Positions 1 to 6,988 are shown, numbered from the stretch's first letter. The stretch: 7,622 bases of DNA from an uncultured Clostridia bacterium (GCA_934167305.1 CAKPKQ010000031.1:1-7622); one strand, 5' to 3'. Made by a program: numbers and translations. Notes: generated by a model not told the origin, from the sequence alone.

Positions 1-360
1 CATGTTATAACAAAAAGTATGATAAATAACTATGTTAAGCATAGTGTTATTAAACCAGCTATTAATAAAAAATACAATAAAGAACATATTGCAAATTTAT
101 TTGTTATATGTATTCTTAAACCATTATATAGTATAAATGACATAGCAACAATGATAAAGTCTGCAACAAAAACCATTCCTATACAAACTGTATATAACAA
201 CTTTTGTGAGAGTTTAGAGAATGCCATCAGTGCTATATTTGCAGGGAAAGAATATATACCAGAAGAGCAGACTACTTTTGATAAATATGTTTTAAAAAGA
301 GTAGTATATTCTTTTGCTAATAAACTATATACTGATAAAATATATTTAAATAAGTTTTAA
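1..360 (+). CDS. DUF1836 family protein, 3' part only (5' end outside the window)
   Basis: The reading frame is open from the first base (it begins H-V-I-T-K-S-M-I-N-N-Y-V-K) and stops with TAA at 358-360, giving 119 visible codons. The ATG at 19 lies inside what looks like a conserved helix (TKSMINNYVKH) and has no ribosome binding site, so it is an internal methionine and the real start is upstream of the window. The helix, followed by NKEHIANLFVICILKPLYSI and later YNNFCESLENAI, is the pattern I associate with DUF1836 (YkrK-like) proteins. These are small Bacillota proteins with a MerR-like helix-turn-helix feel, often described as putative regulators; their targets are unknown. It is not part of the downstream cluster, because a strong terminator follows after 6 bases. 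Family assignment is from remembered motifs only; the function is not established. Confidence 0.72.
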   Translation, partial: HVITKSMINNYVKHSVIKPAINKKYNKEHIANLFVICILKPLYSINDIATMIKSATKTIPIQTVYNNFCESLENAISAIFAGKEYIPEEQTTFDKYVLKRVVYSFANKLYTDKIYLNKF

Positions 361-366
361 AAAAGG

Positions 367-400
367 TGCCAGAATAATGTAAAGTTATTCTGGCATTTTT
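367..400 (+). terminator. Rho-independent terminator after the DUF1836 gene
   Basis: A perfect 11-bp stem (TGCCAGAATAA at 367-377 pairing with TTATTCTGGCA at 385-395) has a 7-nt loop and is followed directly by TTTTT (396-400). An A-run at 359-364 precedes the stem, so the structure could also stop transcription from the opposite strand. It separates the DUF1836 gene from the promoter at 412-440. Confidence 0.95.
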
Positions 401-411
401 AATAAAAAATA

Positions 412-440
412 TTGCCAATTAAAATATTTAAATATATAAT
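412..440 (+). promoter_or_regulatory. Sigma-A-type promoter of the five-gene cluster
   Basis: A -35 box TTGCCA (412-417) and a -10 box TATAAT (435-440) are separated by exactly 17 bases in a very AT-rich stretch. This is the only good promoter match between the preceding terminator and the first gene. The expected transcription start is near 447, leaving a roughly 20-base leader that contains the ribosome binding site. I saw no operator-like palindrome or riboswitch in this gap, so the cluster's regulation is not evident. Confidence 0.8.
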
Positions 441-451
441 TAATTAAACAC

Positions 452-469
452 AAAGGAGGGGGTAGTTTG
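452..469 (+). promoter_or_regulatory. Strong ribosome binding site that fixes a TTG start
   Basis: AAAGGAGGGGG (452-462) lies about 6 bases before the TTG at 467-469. No ATG or GTG in the frame is better placed, and translation from the TTG immediately gives a Lys-Lys-rich start followed by a membrane segment. Confidence 0.85.
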
Positions 470-2077
470 AAAAAAATAAACACAACTTTAATGGGAACAT
501 TAATAGTAATATTTATACTTATTGTTTTAGCTGTGATAGTAGACAATAGTGATTTAACAGATAATAAAAAAAATAATATTACCAGTATATTTACTAAGGA
601 TACATTTAATATAATTGCAAGTCAAGAGAATAAAGATTTAGAAGAAGTAATTCAAAATTATGCAAAAAGCAAAAAATATAATGTAAATATAGAATATGCA
701 GGTACATTAGAAATAATGGACAAGCTAAATAATGGAGAAAAGTATGATGCGGTTTGGATTTCAAATTCTATATGGCTTTATATGTTAGACAGCAATGTAA
801 AAGTTTCAAATTCAAAATATACAAGCATAAATCCAATAGTATTTGGTATAAAAAAGTCAAAAGCACAAGAATTGGATTTTATAAATAAAACAATAAAAAC
901 ACAAGATATAGTTGATGCAATTTCAAGTGGAAAATTAAAATTTAGTATGTCTAACCCTACAAGCACTAATAGTGGGGCGTCAGCATATTTAGGATTTTTA
1001 TATACATTAGCTGGAAATCCAGAGGTACTAAAAAAGGAAAATTTACAAGATGAAAACGTGTCAAAAAAATTAACTACTTTATTTACGGGCTTAGAGAGAT
1101 CATCTGGAAGTGAGGACTTCCTTGAACAACTATTTCTCAATGGAAATTATGATGCAGTTGTAACTTATGAGTCTTCAATTATAAACATAAATAAAAAATT
1201 ACAACAAGATGGAAAAGAAACATTATATGCAATATATCCTGTAGATGGAGTTTCAATATCAGATTCACCATTTGCTTATATTGATAACAAAGATGAAAGG
1301 GCAAAAGAAATATTTTTAGATATACAATCTTACATATTAAGTAATGAGGGTCAAAAATTATTACAAGAAAAAGGAAGAAGAACATGGTATGGTGGAATAA
1401 ATTCTAATGTAGATAAGAATGTGTTCAATCCTGACTGGGGCATTGATACAACAAAATATATTTCACCTGTTAAATACCCTAGTACAGAAGTAATTAAGTT
1501 AGCACTTAACTTATATCAAACAGAACTAAGAAAGCCAGTACATGTTGTATTTTGCCTTGATTATTCAGGAAGTATGTCGGGTACAGGGTATAGCGAATTA
1601 ATAAATGCTATGGAATATATTTTGTCAGATGAAGCTGCAAATGACTTTTTACAGTTTTCAGAAAAAGATAAAATTGATGTGATTCCTTTTAATAGAACTG
1701 TATTAAAATCATATAGCACTGATAATGGTACAAAAACAGAACAGTTATTAACAAATATAAGGAAGATAAAACCTAATGATGCAACAGCACTTTATCCAGC
1801 AGTGATAGAAGCATTAATGAAAGTAAATCAAGAGGATTTAGAAAAATATAATGTATCAATAATTGCAATGACTGATGGACAAGCAAATGTAGGAACATTT
1901 TCAGAATTAAAGACAATGTATAATAAAAATGGAAAATCAATACCAATATATTCTATAATGTTTGGAAGCGCTGTGGAGAGACAACTACAAGATATGGCAA
2001 CATTAAGTAATGGAAAAGTTTTTGATGGAAAAAAAGACTTAAAAAAGGCATTTAAGGAAGTAAGAGGATATAATTAA
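467..2077 (+). CDS. Membrane-anchored solute-binding-like domain fused to a vWA domain
   Basis: This 536-residue protein starts at TTG. Residues about 8-25 form one hydrophobic segment after Lys-Lys, with no lipobox cysteine, so it is probably a signal anchor with the rest outside the cell. Residues about 45-335 resemble an extracellular solute-binding fold (SBP_bac_11/ModA-like): EKYDAVWISN, a loop NPTSTNSGA at 163-171, and YESSII at 234-239. Residues about 357-530 are a vWA domain with a complete MIDAS metal site: D365-Y-S367-G-S369, T440 in ATALYP, and D470 in MTDGQ. vWA MIDAS sites usually bind Mg2+ and mediate protein contacts. The gene opens the cluster; the next start follows the stop after 16 bases. 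No permease or transport ATPase lies nearby, so a sensor or assembly role seems likelier than import. The ligand is unknown. The domain calls are firm; the function is inference. Confidence 0.9.
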   Translation: MKKINTTLMGTLIVIFILIVLAVIVDNSDLTDNKKNNITSIFTKDTFNIIASQENKDLEEVIQNYAKSKKYNVNIEYAGTLEIMDKLNNGEKYDAVWISNSIWLYMLDSNVKVSNSKYTSINPIVFGIKKSKAQELDFINKTIKTQDIVDAISSGKLKFSMSNPTSTNSGASAYLGFLYTLAGNPEVLKKENLQDENVSKKLTTLFTGLERSSGSEDFLEQLFLNGNYDAVVTYESSIININKKLQQDGKETLYAIYPVDGVSISDSPFAYIDNKDERAKEIFLDIQSYILSNEGQKLLQEKGRRTWYGGINSNVDKNVFNPDWGIDTTKYISPVKYPSTEVIKLALNLYQTELRKPVHVVFCLDYSGSMSGTGYSELINAMEYILSDEAANDFLQFSEKDKIDVIPFNRTVLKSYSTDNGTKTEQLLTNIRKIKPNDATALYPAVIEALMKVNQEDLEKYNVSIIAMTDGQANVGTFSELKTMYNKNGKSIPIYSIMFGSAVERQLQDMATLSNGKVFDGKKDLKKAFKEVRGYN

Positions 2078-2080
2078 AAA

Positions 2081-2096
2081 AGAGGTATAAAGAGTG
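2081..2096 (+). promoter_or_regulatory. Ribosome binding site and GTG start of the frameshifted xpaC gene
   Basis: AGAGG (2081-2085) lies 8 bases before the GTG at 2094-2096, which opens MKNSTIVSAIV. The downstream-frame TTG at 2185 has no Shine-Dalgarno sequence before it and sits inside a hydrophobic segment, so the GTG is the better start even though it is in a different frame. Confidence 0.7.
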
Positions 2097-2700
2097 AAAA
2101 ATTCAACAATTGTATCTGCAATAGTGCGGTGGAGCATTTTTTGCAGTTCCATATTTAGGATTATCAATAGGTTTACTGCCATCATTGGCAATAGGAGCTA
2201 GTGCATTTGGAGCAGGAGAACTTATATTAAGCAAAACAGAAAAGACAAAGCAAGAAAAACTAAATATATATGAGGCTTTAAATGAAGCAAAAAATACAAA
2301 TACAAAAATTCAAAAAATGGTTTCTCAGGTAGAAGATTCTGAGTTGGCTAAAAATATATCAGAAATACATATTACGGTATCAAAAATAATTGAAACAGTA
2401 GAAAAGAAACCAGAAAGTTACAAAAAGATGAACAACTTTTTTAACTATTATTTACCAGTAACAATAAATATACTAACTAAATATGATGAGATTGAAAATC
2501 AAAAACTAAATACAGAAGATAGTAAAAAGTTTATGGAATCAACACTGAAAATGGTTAAAAAAATAAATGAAGCTTTTAAAAAACAACTATCAAATTTATA
2601 CCAATCTGATATGATTGATACTGATGCAGAAATGAAAGTATTTGATACAATGTTAAAATCAGATGGTTATGATGTAGATGATAATGATTTTAAAATTTAA
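2094..2700 (+). CDS. xpaC: XpaC-family protein, with an apparent +1 frameshift near codon 11
   Basis: The C-terminal 170 residues look like XpaC, annotated as a '5-bromo-4-chloroindolyl phosphate hydrolysis' family: FFNYYLPVTINIL, KYDEIENQKL, EDSKKFMEST and NLYQSDMIDTDAEMKVF. The family's true biochemical role is unclear, and in B. subtilis xpaC sits beside the TelA homologue yaaN. The start is split. GTG 2094 with a good ribosome binding site gives MKNSTIVSAIV, then the frame runs on to an early stop after codon 36. The XpaC frame is open only from 2125, after a TAG at 2122. It begins with a glycine-rich hydrophobic run (GGAFFAVPYLGLSIG) that continues the first peptide well. Removing one base around 2124-2127 (ATA GTG C GGT GGA) joins both into about 201 residues: a membrane segment followed by a mainly helical cytoplasmic domain. 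This may be a sequencing error, a real mutation or, less likely, recoding. If the frameshift is real, full-length protein is probably lost. Confidence 0.82.
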
Positions 2701-2717
2701 TAAAGGAGGAGAAAATA

Positions 2718-3845
2718 GTGAGTAAAAAACAAATTATAGGGCTCGTAATATTTTTAGTTCTGATATTAATTATAATTGGAATTAAATTTATAGGAGATAA
2801 AAAGGACTCATTATCAGGTAAAGACCTAACAACAGTATATGTGGCAACAGGAGGAGGAAAAGAGGGATTTATTGCAAATGAAAAAGTAATAAACATCATG
2901 GAAAACAGGTATGGACTAAATGTTGTTTATGATTCATGGAGCAATGGAAAACTAATTAAAAATCCATTGGTAAGAGAAGATGGAACAACTAAATATGATG
3001 CAATGTTTTGCTCAGACCAAAGATTTTATGATTATTATAAATTATCTCCAAATAAGTCAGAAGGAGAAGCAGATAGATACAGAGTTTTAAATGGAGGACT
3101 AACTTTAAATACTCCAATAGTAATATATAGCTGGGGAGAAGTTGTTGATGCTTTAGAAAAAGAAAAAATAGTAACTCAAAAAGATGGAGTATACTATATA
3201 ACAGATATGCCAAAACTTTTAAACTATATATTAACAGGGAAAAAATGGTCTGATATAGGATTAAGCCAATTGTATGGCAATATAAATGTAGCTTCAACAG
3301 ACCCTGTTACATCATCACCAGGTGCAACATATTATGGATTATTATTATCAATAATGTGTGAGAGTTCAATAAATGACAAAAACTTACAAACCAATTTACC
3401 AAAATTAAAAGAATTTTATGAGAAGTCTGGATACATGAATAATACACCAGCAGATTTGTTTGAAAAATATTTAAAAACAGGTATGGGTGGAGAGCCTATG
3501 ATTGTTGACTATGAAAAGAGTATAATTGAATTTGCAAATTCAAATCCAGAAGGTTTTGAACAAGTAAAGAAAGATATACGTATATTATACCCAACTCCAA
3601 CAATATGGAATTCACATTGTATAGCAACATTTAATGAAAAAGGAAATCAATTCTATCAAGCATTTGAAGATAAAGAAATTCAACAAGTTGCATGGTCGGA
3701 ATATGGATTTAGAACTGGTATTACAGGTGGAAACTATGATGTTTCTGGACTAGGAATAGGAATCCCACAAAATATAACAAGTACAGTATCAAGTTTAAAA
3801 ATGGATGTATATAATCAATTGATTGAATATTTAAAAGGAGAGTAA
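2718..3845 (+). CDS. Second membrane-anchored solute-binding-like protein
   Basis: This 375-residue protein starts at GTG with AAGGAGGA (2703-2710) seven bases upstream and 17 bases after the xpaC stop. Residues about 5-25 are a single strongly hydrophobic segment after a Lys-Lys start. There is no lipobox cysteine, so the domain is probably tethered outside by a signal anchor. The rest resembles an extracellular binding fold and matches the first gene's binding domain at key points: KYDAMFCS versus KYDAVWIS, the ligand-loop-like DPVTSSPGA (195-203) versus NPTSTNSGA, and DYEKSII (264-270) versus TYESSII. It lacks the vWA domain. The two proteins therefore look like paralogues that may bind different ligands or form a pair. 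No ABC transporter partner lies in the cluster. Ligand unknown; substrate-binding fold fairly sure, function not. Confidence 0.82.
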   Translation: MSKKQIIGLVIFLVLILIIIGIKFIGDKKDSLSGKDLTTVYVATGGGKEGFIANEKVINIMENRYGLNVVYDSWSNGKLIKNPLVREDGTTKYDAMFCSDQRFYDYYKLSPNKSEGEADRYRVLNGGLTLNTPIVIYSWGEVVDALEKEKIVTQKDGVYYITDMPKLLNYILTGKKWSDIGLSQLYGNINVASTDPVTSSPGATYYGLLLSIMCESSINDKNLQTNLPKLKEFYEKSGYMNNTPADLFEKYLKTGMGGEPMIVDYEKSIIEFANSNPEGFEQVKKDIRILYPTPTIWNSHCIATFNEKGNQFYQAFEDKEIQQVAWSEYGFRTGITGGNYDVSGLGIGIPQNITSTVSSLKMDVYNQLIEYLKGE

Positions 3846-3852
3846 ATTTGAA

Positions 3853-3892
3853 AAATAGTTAGAAGTTTGGATGTGTCAAACTTCAACTATTT
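3853..3892 (+). other. Imperfect intergenic hairpin without U-run
   Basis: AAATAGTT (3853-3860), a bulged A, and GAAGTTTG (3862-3869) pair with CAAACTTC (3877-3884) and AACTATTT (3885-3892) around a 7-nt loop, giving 16 base pairs. It starts 8 bases after the stop of the second binding protein and ends 34 bases before the telA start. The bases after it (CAATCAAAAT) are not a U-run, so it is not a standard intrinsic terminator. An mRNA-stabilising, processing or partial attenuation role between the membrane half and the telA/AAA+ half is possible. Confidence 0.75.
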
Positions 3893-3925
3893 CAATCAAA
3901 ATAAAAAAGAGAAAGGATATTAGAA

Positions 3926-5074
3926 ATGGAAGAATTAGAATTAAAGGTTAATAAGGAAGTAAATAAAGCTGAGGTAGAGAGCTTAGCTCAAGAATCAAAA
4001 AAAGTAACAGATGAAAAGATTGAAAAATCATTAAATTATGATTTATTATCACAAGAAGAAAAAGATGCTATAGAAGAATTTAATAAAAAAATAAATGTTG
4101 AAGATGCTACACAAATATTACAATATGGAGCAAAAGCTCAAACAAAAATATCACAATTTTCTGATAGTGTATTAGAAGATGTAAAAACGAGAAGCACCGG
4201 TGAAGTAGGTGATTTATTAGCAGACCTTGTTGGTGAAATAAGATCATTTGATTCTGACATAGCTAATACAAATAAAACTGGTCTTGGAAAATTATTTAAT
4301 AGTGCAAAAAAACAATTAGAAAAATTAATAGCTGGTTATGATAAAATTGAAGTAAATATAGACAAAATTGAAGCAAGCTTAGAAAAACACAGATTACAAA
4401 TGCTAAAGGATATTACAATATTTGATACAATGTATGAAAAAAACTTAGAATATTTTAAAGAATTATCTTTATACATTATTGCGGGTGAAAAGAAAATTGA
4501 AGAATTAAGAAATGTAACATTACCTGAATTACAAAAGAAAGCACAAGAATCAGGAGAACAACTTGATGCACAAAAAGTAAATGATATGGAAAATATGATA
4601 AATAGATTTGAAAAGAAAATTTATGATTTGAAAACAACAAGAATTATATCTATTCAAATGGCACCACAAATTCGTTTACTACAAAACAATGAAGCAGAAC
4701 TTGTAGAAAAAATTCAAGGTTCTTTAACAAATACAATTCCATTATGGAAAAACCAAATGGTATTAGCATTAGGAATAAACAATGCTAAACAAGCAATTGG
4801 AGCACAAAAAGCTGTTACAGATTTAACAAATAGTATGCTACAAAAGAATAGTGAAATATTAAAACAAGGCTCAATAGAAATTGCAGAAGAATCAGAAAGA
4901 GCAATTGTTGATGTTGCTACATTACAAAAAACTAATAAAGATATAATTGATACATTAGATCAAGTTATACAAATTCATGAAAATGGAAGAGTAAAACGTC
5001 AAGAAGCTGAAGTAGAACTTGAAAATATTGAAAAAGAACTAAAAGAGAAAATGATAGAATTAAAAGTTAAATAA
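3926..5074 (+). CDS. telA: TelA-family (toxic anion resistance) coiled-coil protein
   Basis: This 382-residue protein starts at ATG after GAAAGGA (3911-3917). Its length is normal for the family (B. subtilis YaaN is similar). Hallmarks are TGEVGDLLADLVGEI from residue 91, then a Phe-Asp-Ser segment, GKLFNSAKKQLEKL, LEKHRLQMLKDI, and the late block IRLLQNNEAELVEKIQGSL with TIPLWKNQMVLAL. Almost the whole protein is charged, helical and coiled-coil-like; there is no signal peptide or membrane segment, so it should be cytoplasmic. TelA proteins are named for a tellurite-resistance plasmid locus, but a direct tellurite reaction is not established; members are linked to resistance to toxic anions and cell-envelope agents. 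Its presence with xpaC repeats a known pairing. Here it probably bridges the membrane proteins and the AAA+ protein, which begins 21 bases downstream. That bridging role is inference. Confidence 0.93.
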   Translation: MEELELKVNKEVNKAEVESLAQESKKVTDEKIEKSLNYDLLSQEEKDAIEEFNKKINVEDATQILQYGAKAQTKISQFSDSVLEDVKTRSTGEVGDLLADLVGEIRSFDSDIANTNKTGLGKLFNSAKKQLEKLIAGYDKIEVNIDKIEASLEKHRLQMLKDITIFDTMYEKNLEYFKELSLYIIAGEKKIEELRNVTLPELQKKAQESGEQLDAQKVNDMENMINRFEKKIYDLKTTRIISIQMAPQIRLLQNNEAELVEKIQGSLTNTIPLWKNQMVLALGINNAKQAIGAQKAVTDLTNSMLQKNSEILKQGSIEIAEESERAIVDVATLQKTNKDIIDTLDQVIQIHENGRVKRQEAEVELENIEKELKEKMIELKVK

Positions 5075-5095
5075 TTTGTCAATTGAGAGGAATAT

Positions 5096-6817
5096 ATGGA
5101 TACTAAACAATTTTTTAAAGATGTATATGATGATTTTTTCGGAGTGGAAAAAATTAAAGCAGAAAATGAAAAATTAGCAAAAGAATTAGGATTAAACCAA
5201 GATTATCCTACAATTGAATTAAACAAGCAAGATGAGGCAAAAGAAGAGCTAACTGAAGAAAAAATAAAAGAAACAAAAGATGAATTTATGTTAAAGTCTT
5301 TTGAAAAGTTAGAAAAACTATACATTACAGAACAATCAAAAAATACTCTTAAAAAAATTATTGAGTATATGAGAAAATATAGTGAAGGAATAGAAAAACA
5401 ATACATTCCATTTAATATGTGCATTTATTCAGATAATAAAGAAACTACATATGGAATTATTGATATAATAAGTGATGCAGTTACATTTTTCTCATATATA
5501 AAAAGAGGAGCTACTATTGAAACATCTTTCTATAACCTAGAAAAACCTGAACAAATTGAAAATATTTATAGCAAAGAGAATAGTGTAATCGTACTAAAAG
5601 ATTTTAAAGGGCTTTCAGCAAAAGAAAAAGAATTTAAAGATAGATTTTTGCATAATATGAAAGAAAAACTAGAAGAAAATCCAAAAGACTTTTTGACTAT
5701 TTTGATTTCAAAAACACCTGAAACAATTGAACAGGCAATGCAATCAGATATGATTGAAAAATATTTTGAATTTAAAATTGAATCAACTAATATAGATGTA
5801 CAAGATGTTTATCAAGAAGTATTAAATAAATTAAAAGAAAGTAGTCAAATAACAGATGAAGCATCAATTAAACTATTAGACTATATTGCTGCAACATATC
5901 CAAAAACAGATTTATCATTTCCAGAGTATAGAGATAAATTATGCAATAAAATATTGTTTAGTAAAGACAAAGAAATAACAGAAAATGATTTACCAAAATA
6001 TGAACAAGAAAAATCTATGGATGAAATATTTGCGGATTTAAATAGTCTAGTAGGATTAGAGAATATAAAACAAGTATTAAAAGATTTAGTAGATTTAATA
6101 GAACTAAAAAATAAAACTAAAGATGACTTAAAAATTAAAGACATAAATTTACACATGGTATTTTTAGGAAATCCAGGAACGGGTAAAACAACTGTTGCAA
6201 GAATTATTGCAGAAATGCTATATAATTTAAAATATATCAAACAAAATAAATTAATTGAAGTATCAAGTAAAGATTTAGTTGCCGAGTATGTTGGACAAAC
6301 TGCACCAAAGACAATGGCTGTTATTGAAAGAGCTTTGGGTGGAGTTCTATTTGTAGATGAAGCATATTCACTTGCATCTGAAGAAGGAAGTGGAAATTCA
6401 TTTAACAAAGAAGCTATTGCAACACTTATACAGGCAATGGAAAATTATAGAGATAATCTAGTTGTAATTTTTGCTGGATACACAAAAGAAATGCAAGCAT
6501 TTTTAAATGCTAACTCAGGTATAGTTTCTAGAATTGGTTATACATTAGATTTTAAAGACTATACATCTGAAGAATTATTAAAAATCTTTGAAGGAATGGT
6601 TAAAAAAGCAGGATTTAGTATTACTAAAGAAGCATGTGATGAAGTAGTAAAGGTAATAGATAAATATAGAAATACTAAAAACTTTGGAAATGCAAGATTT
6701 GCAAGAAACTTATATGAAAAAACAATAATAAAACATGCATCAAATACTAGAGGAAAGAAAGCCAAGAAAGATCTAAAAACAATTGTAAAAGAAGATATAA
6801 GTACAGATAATTTATAA
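5096..6817 (+). CDS. CbbX/SpoVK-type AAA+ ATPase with an N-terminal degenerate AAA+-like module
   Basis: This 573-residue protein starts at ATG after GAGAGG (5085-5090). The C-terminal module (about 307-560) is a complete AAA+ ATPase of the CbbX/SpoVK group: SLVGLENIK near 319, Walker A GNPGTGKTT (358-366), pore-loop-like YVGQTAPKT from 398, Walker B VLFVDEA (417-423), a sensor-1 region VVIFAGYT (about 456-463), a probable arginine finger R479 in SRIGY, and sensor-2 FGNAR (530-534). Such enzymes form hexamers that remodel protein partners. Residues about 1-65 are charged and helical. Residues about 100-300 keep an AAA+-like order of strands (NMCIYSDN at 107, NSVIVLKDF at 162, FLTILISKTP at 199) but have no GxxGxGK loop, so this module should not bind ATP in the normal way. 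The protein is last in the cluster and has no membrane segment. Likely partners are TelA and the vWA protein, by analogy with vWA-AAA+ pairs; unproven. Confidence 0.92.
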   Translation: MDTKQFFKDVYDDFFGVEKIKAENEKLAKELGLNQDYPTIELNKQDEAKEELTEEKIKETKDEFMLKSFEKLEKLYITEQSKNTLKKIIEYMRKYSEGIEKQYIPFNMCIYSDNKETTYGIIDIISDAVTFFSYIKRGATIETSFYNLEKPEQIENIYSKENSVIVLKDFKGLSAKEKEFKDRFLHNMKEKLEENPKDFLTILISKTPETIEQAMQSDMIEKYFEFKIESTNIDVQDVYQEVLNKLKESSQITDEASIKLLDYIAATYPKTDLSFPEYRDKLCNKILFSKDKEITENDLPKYEQEKSMDEIFADLNSLVGLENIKQVLKDLVDLIELKNKTKDDLKIKDINLHMVFLGNPGTGKTTVARIIAEMLYNLKYIKQNKLIEVSSKDLVAEYVGQTAPKTMAVIERALGGVLFVDEAYSLASEEGSGNSFNKEAIATLIQAMENYRDNLVVIFAGYTKEMQAFLNANSGIVSRIGYTLDFKDYTSEELLKIFEGMVKKAGFSITKEACDEVVKVIDKYRNTKNFGNARFARNLYEKTIIKHASNTRGKKAKKDLKTIVKEDISTDNL

Positions 6818-6825
6818 ATGAAAAG

Positions 6826-6857
6826 GAGCCAAGATTTAATAATTTTGGTTCTTTTTT
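6826..6857 (+). terminator. Rho-independent terminator of the five-gene cluster
   Basis: GAGCCAAGAT (6826-6835) pairs with ATTTTGGTTC (6842-6851), ten pairs including two G-U, around a 6-nt loop, and is followed by six T (6852-6857). It begins 8 bases after the AAA+ stop codon and isolates the cluster from the arsR promoter. Confidence 0.9.
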
Positions 6858-6895
6858 ATTGTATTAAAATTATTTGAAATTTCTATTAAAAACCA

Positions 6896-6925
6896 TTGAC
6901 AATTGAATATACATTCAACTATAAT
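6896..6925 (+). promoter_or_regulatory. Sigma-A-type promoter of the arsR/P-type ATPase unit
   Basis: A perfect -35 box TTGACA (6896-6901) and a perfect -10 box TATAAT (6920-6925) are 18 bases apart. The spacer holds an inverted repeat (TTGAAT at 6903-6908, ATTCAA at 6913-6918), so a bound repressor would block RNA polymerase directly. Confidence 0.9.
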
Positions 6926-6956
6926 ATATTCAAAGTTGAGTAAACATTCAACTATA
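6903..6956 (+). promoter_or_regulatory. Repeat-rich operator for the ArsR-family repressor
   Basis: The first palindrome is TTGAAT-N4-ATTCAA (6903-6918). The second, imperfect one is AGTTGA-N8-TCAACT (6934-6953). The 13-base sequence ACATTCAACTATA occurs twice in direct orientation (6911-6923 and 6944-6956), 33 bases apart, about three helical turns. A third ATTCAA lies at 6928-6933. ATTCAA/TTGAAT half-sites overlapping the promoter are typical of CadC/SmtB-type operators. That this operator is bound by the adjacent repressor (autoregulation with metal release) is the standard family model, not something the sequence proves. Confidence 0.8.
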
Positions 6957-6988
6957 CTTGCATATAATAAAACTAAGGAGGAAATAGT

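Noticed and set aside
778..1140. Minus-strand open frames inside the first gene (also 1179-1385, 2989-3297, 5203-5424, 5881-6408, 6559-6765)
   Set aside because: They lie opposite clear genes, have no family motifs or good ribosome binding sites, and are expected by chance in AT-rich DNA.
2110..2145. A classic programmed frameshift in xpaC
   Set aside because: No known slippery heptamer, stimulatory hairpin or internal Shine-Dalgarno sequence is visible at 2120-2130. The nearby T6 run (2137-2142) lies inside the conserved-looking Phe-Phe, so slipping there would give a poorer N-terminus.
2185..2700. A TTG start at 2185 as the true beginning of the XpaC protein
   Set aside because: There is no Shine-Dalgarno sequence before it, and the same frame is open and hydrophobic back to 2125, with a matching start peptide in the neighbouring frame.
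3853..3892. The intergenic hairpin as an intrinsic terminator
   Set aside because: The stem is not followed by a U-run, and the genes on both sides belong to families that occur together.
3846..3925. A separate promoter for telA in the 80-base gap
   Set aside because: TTGAAA at 3848-3853 has no TATAAT-like box at 16-18 bases; the gap is dominated by the hairpin instead.
6903..6956. A CRISPR-like repeat array upstream of arsR
   Set aside because: There are only two 13-base copies, they overlap promoter elements, and no regular spacers are present; an operator explains them.
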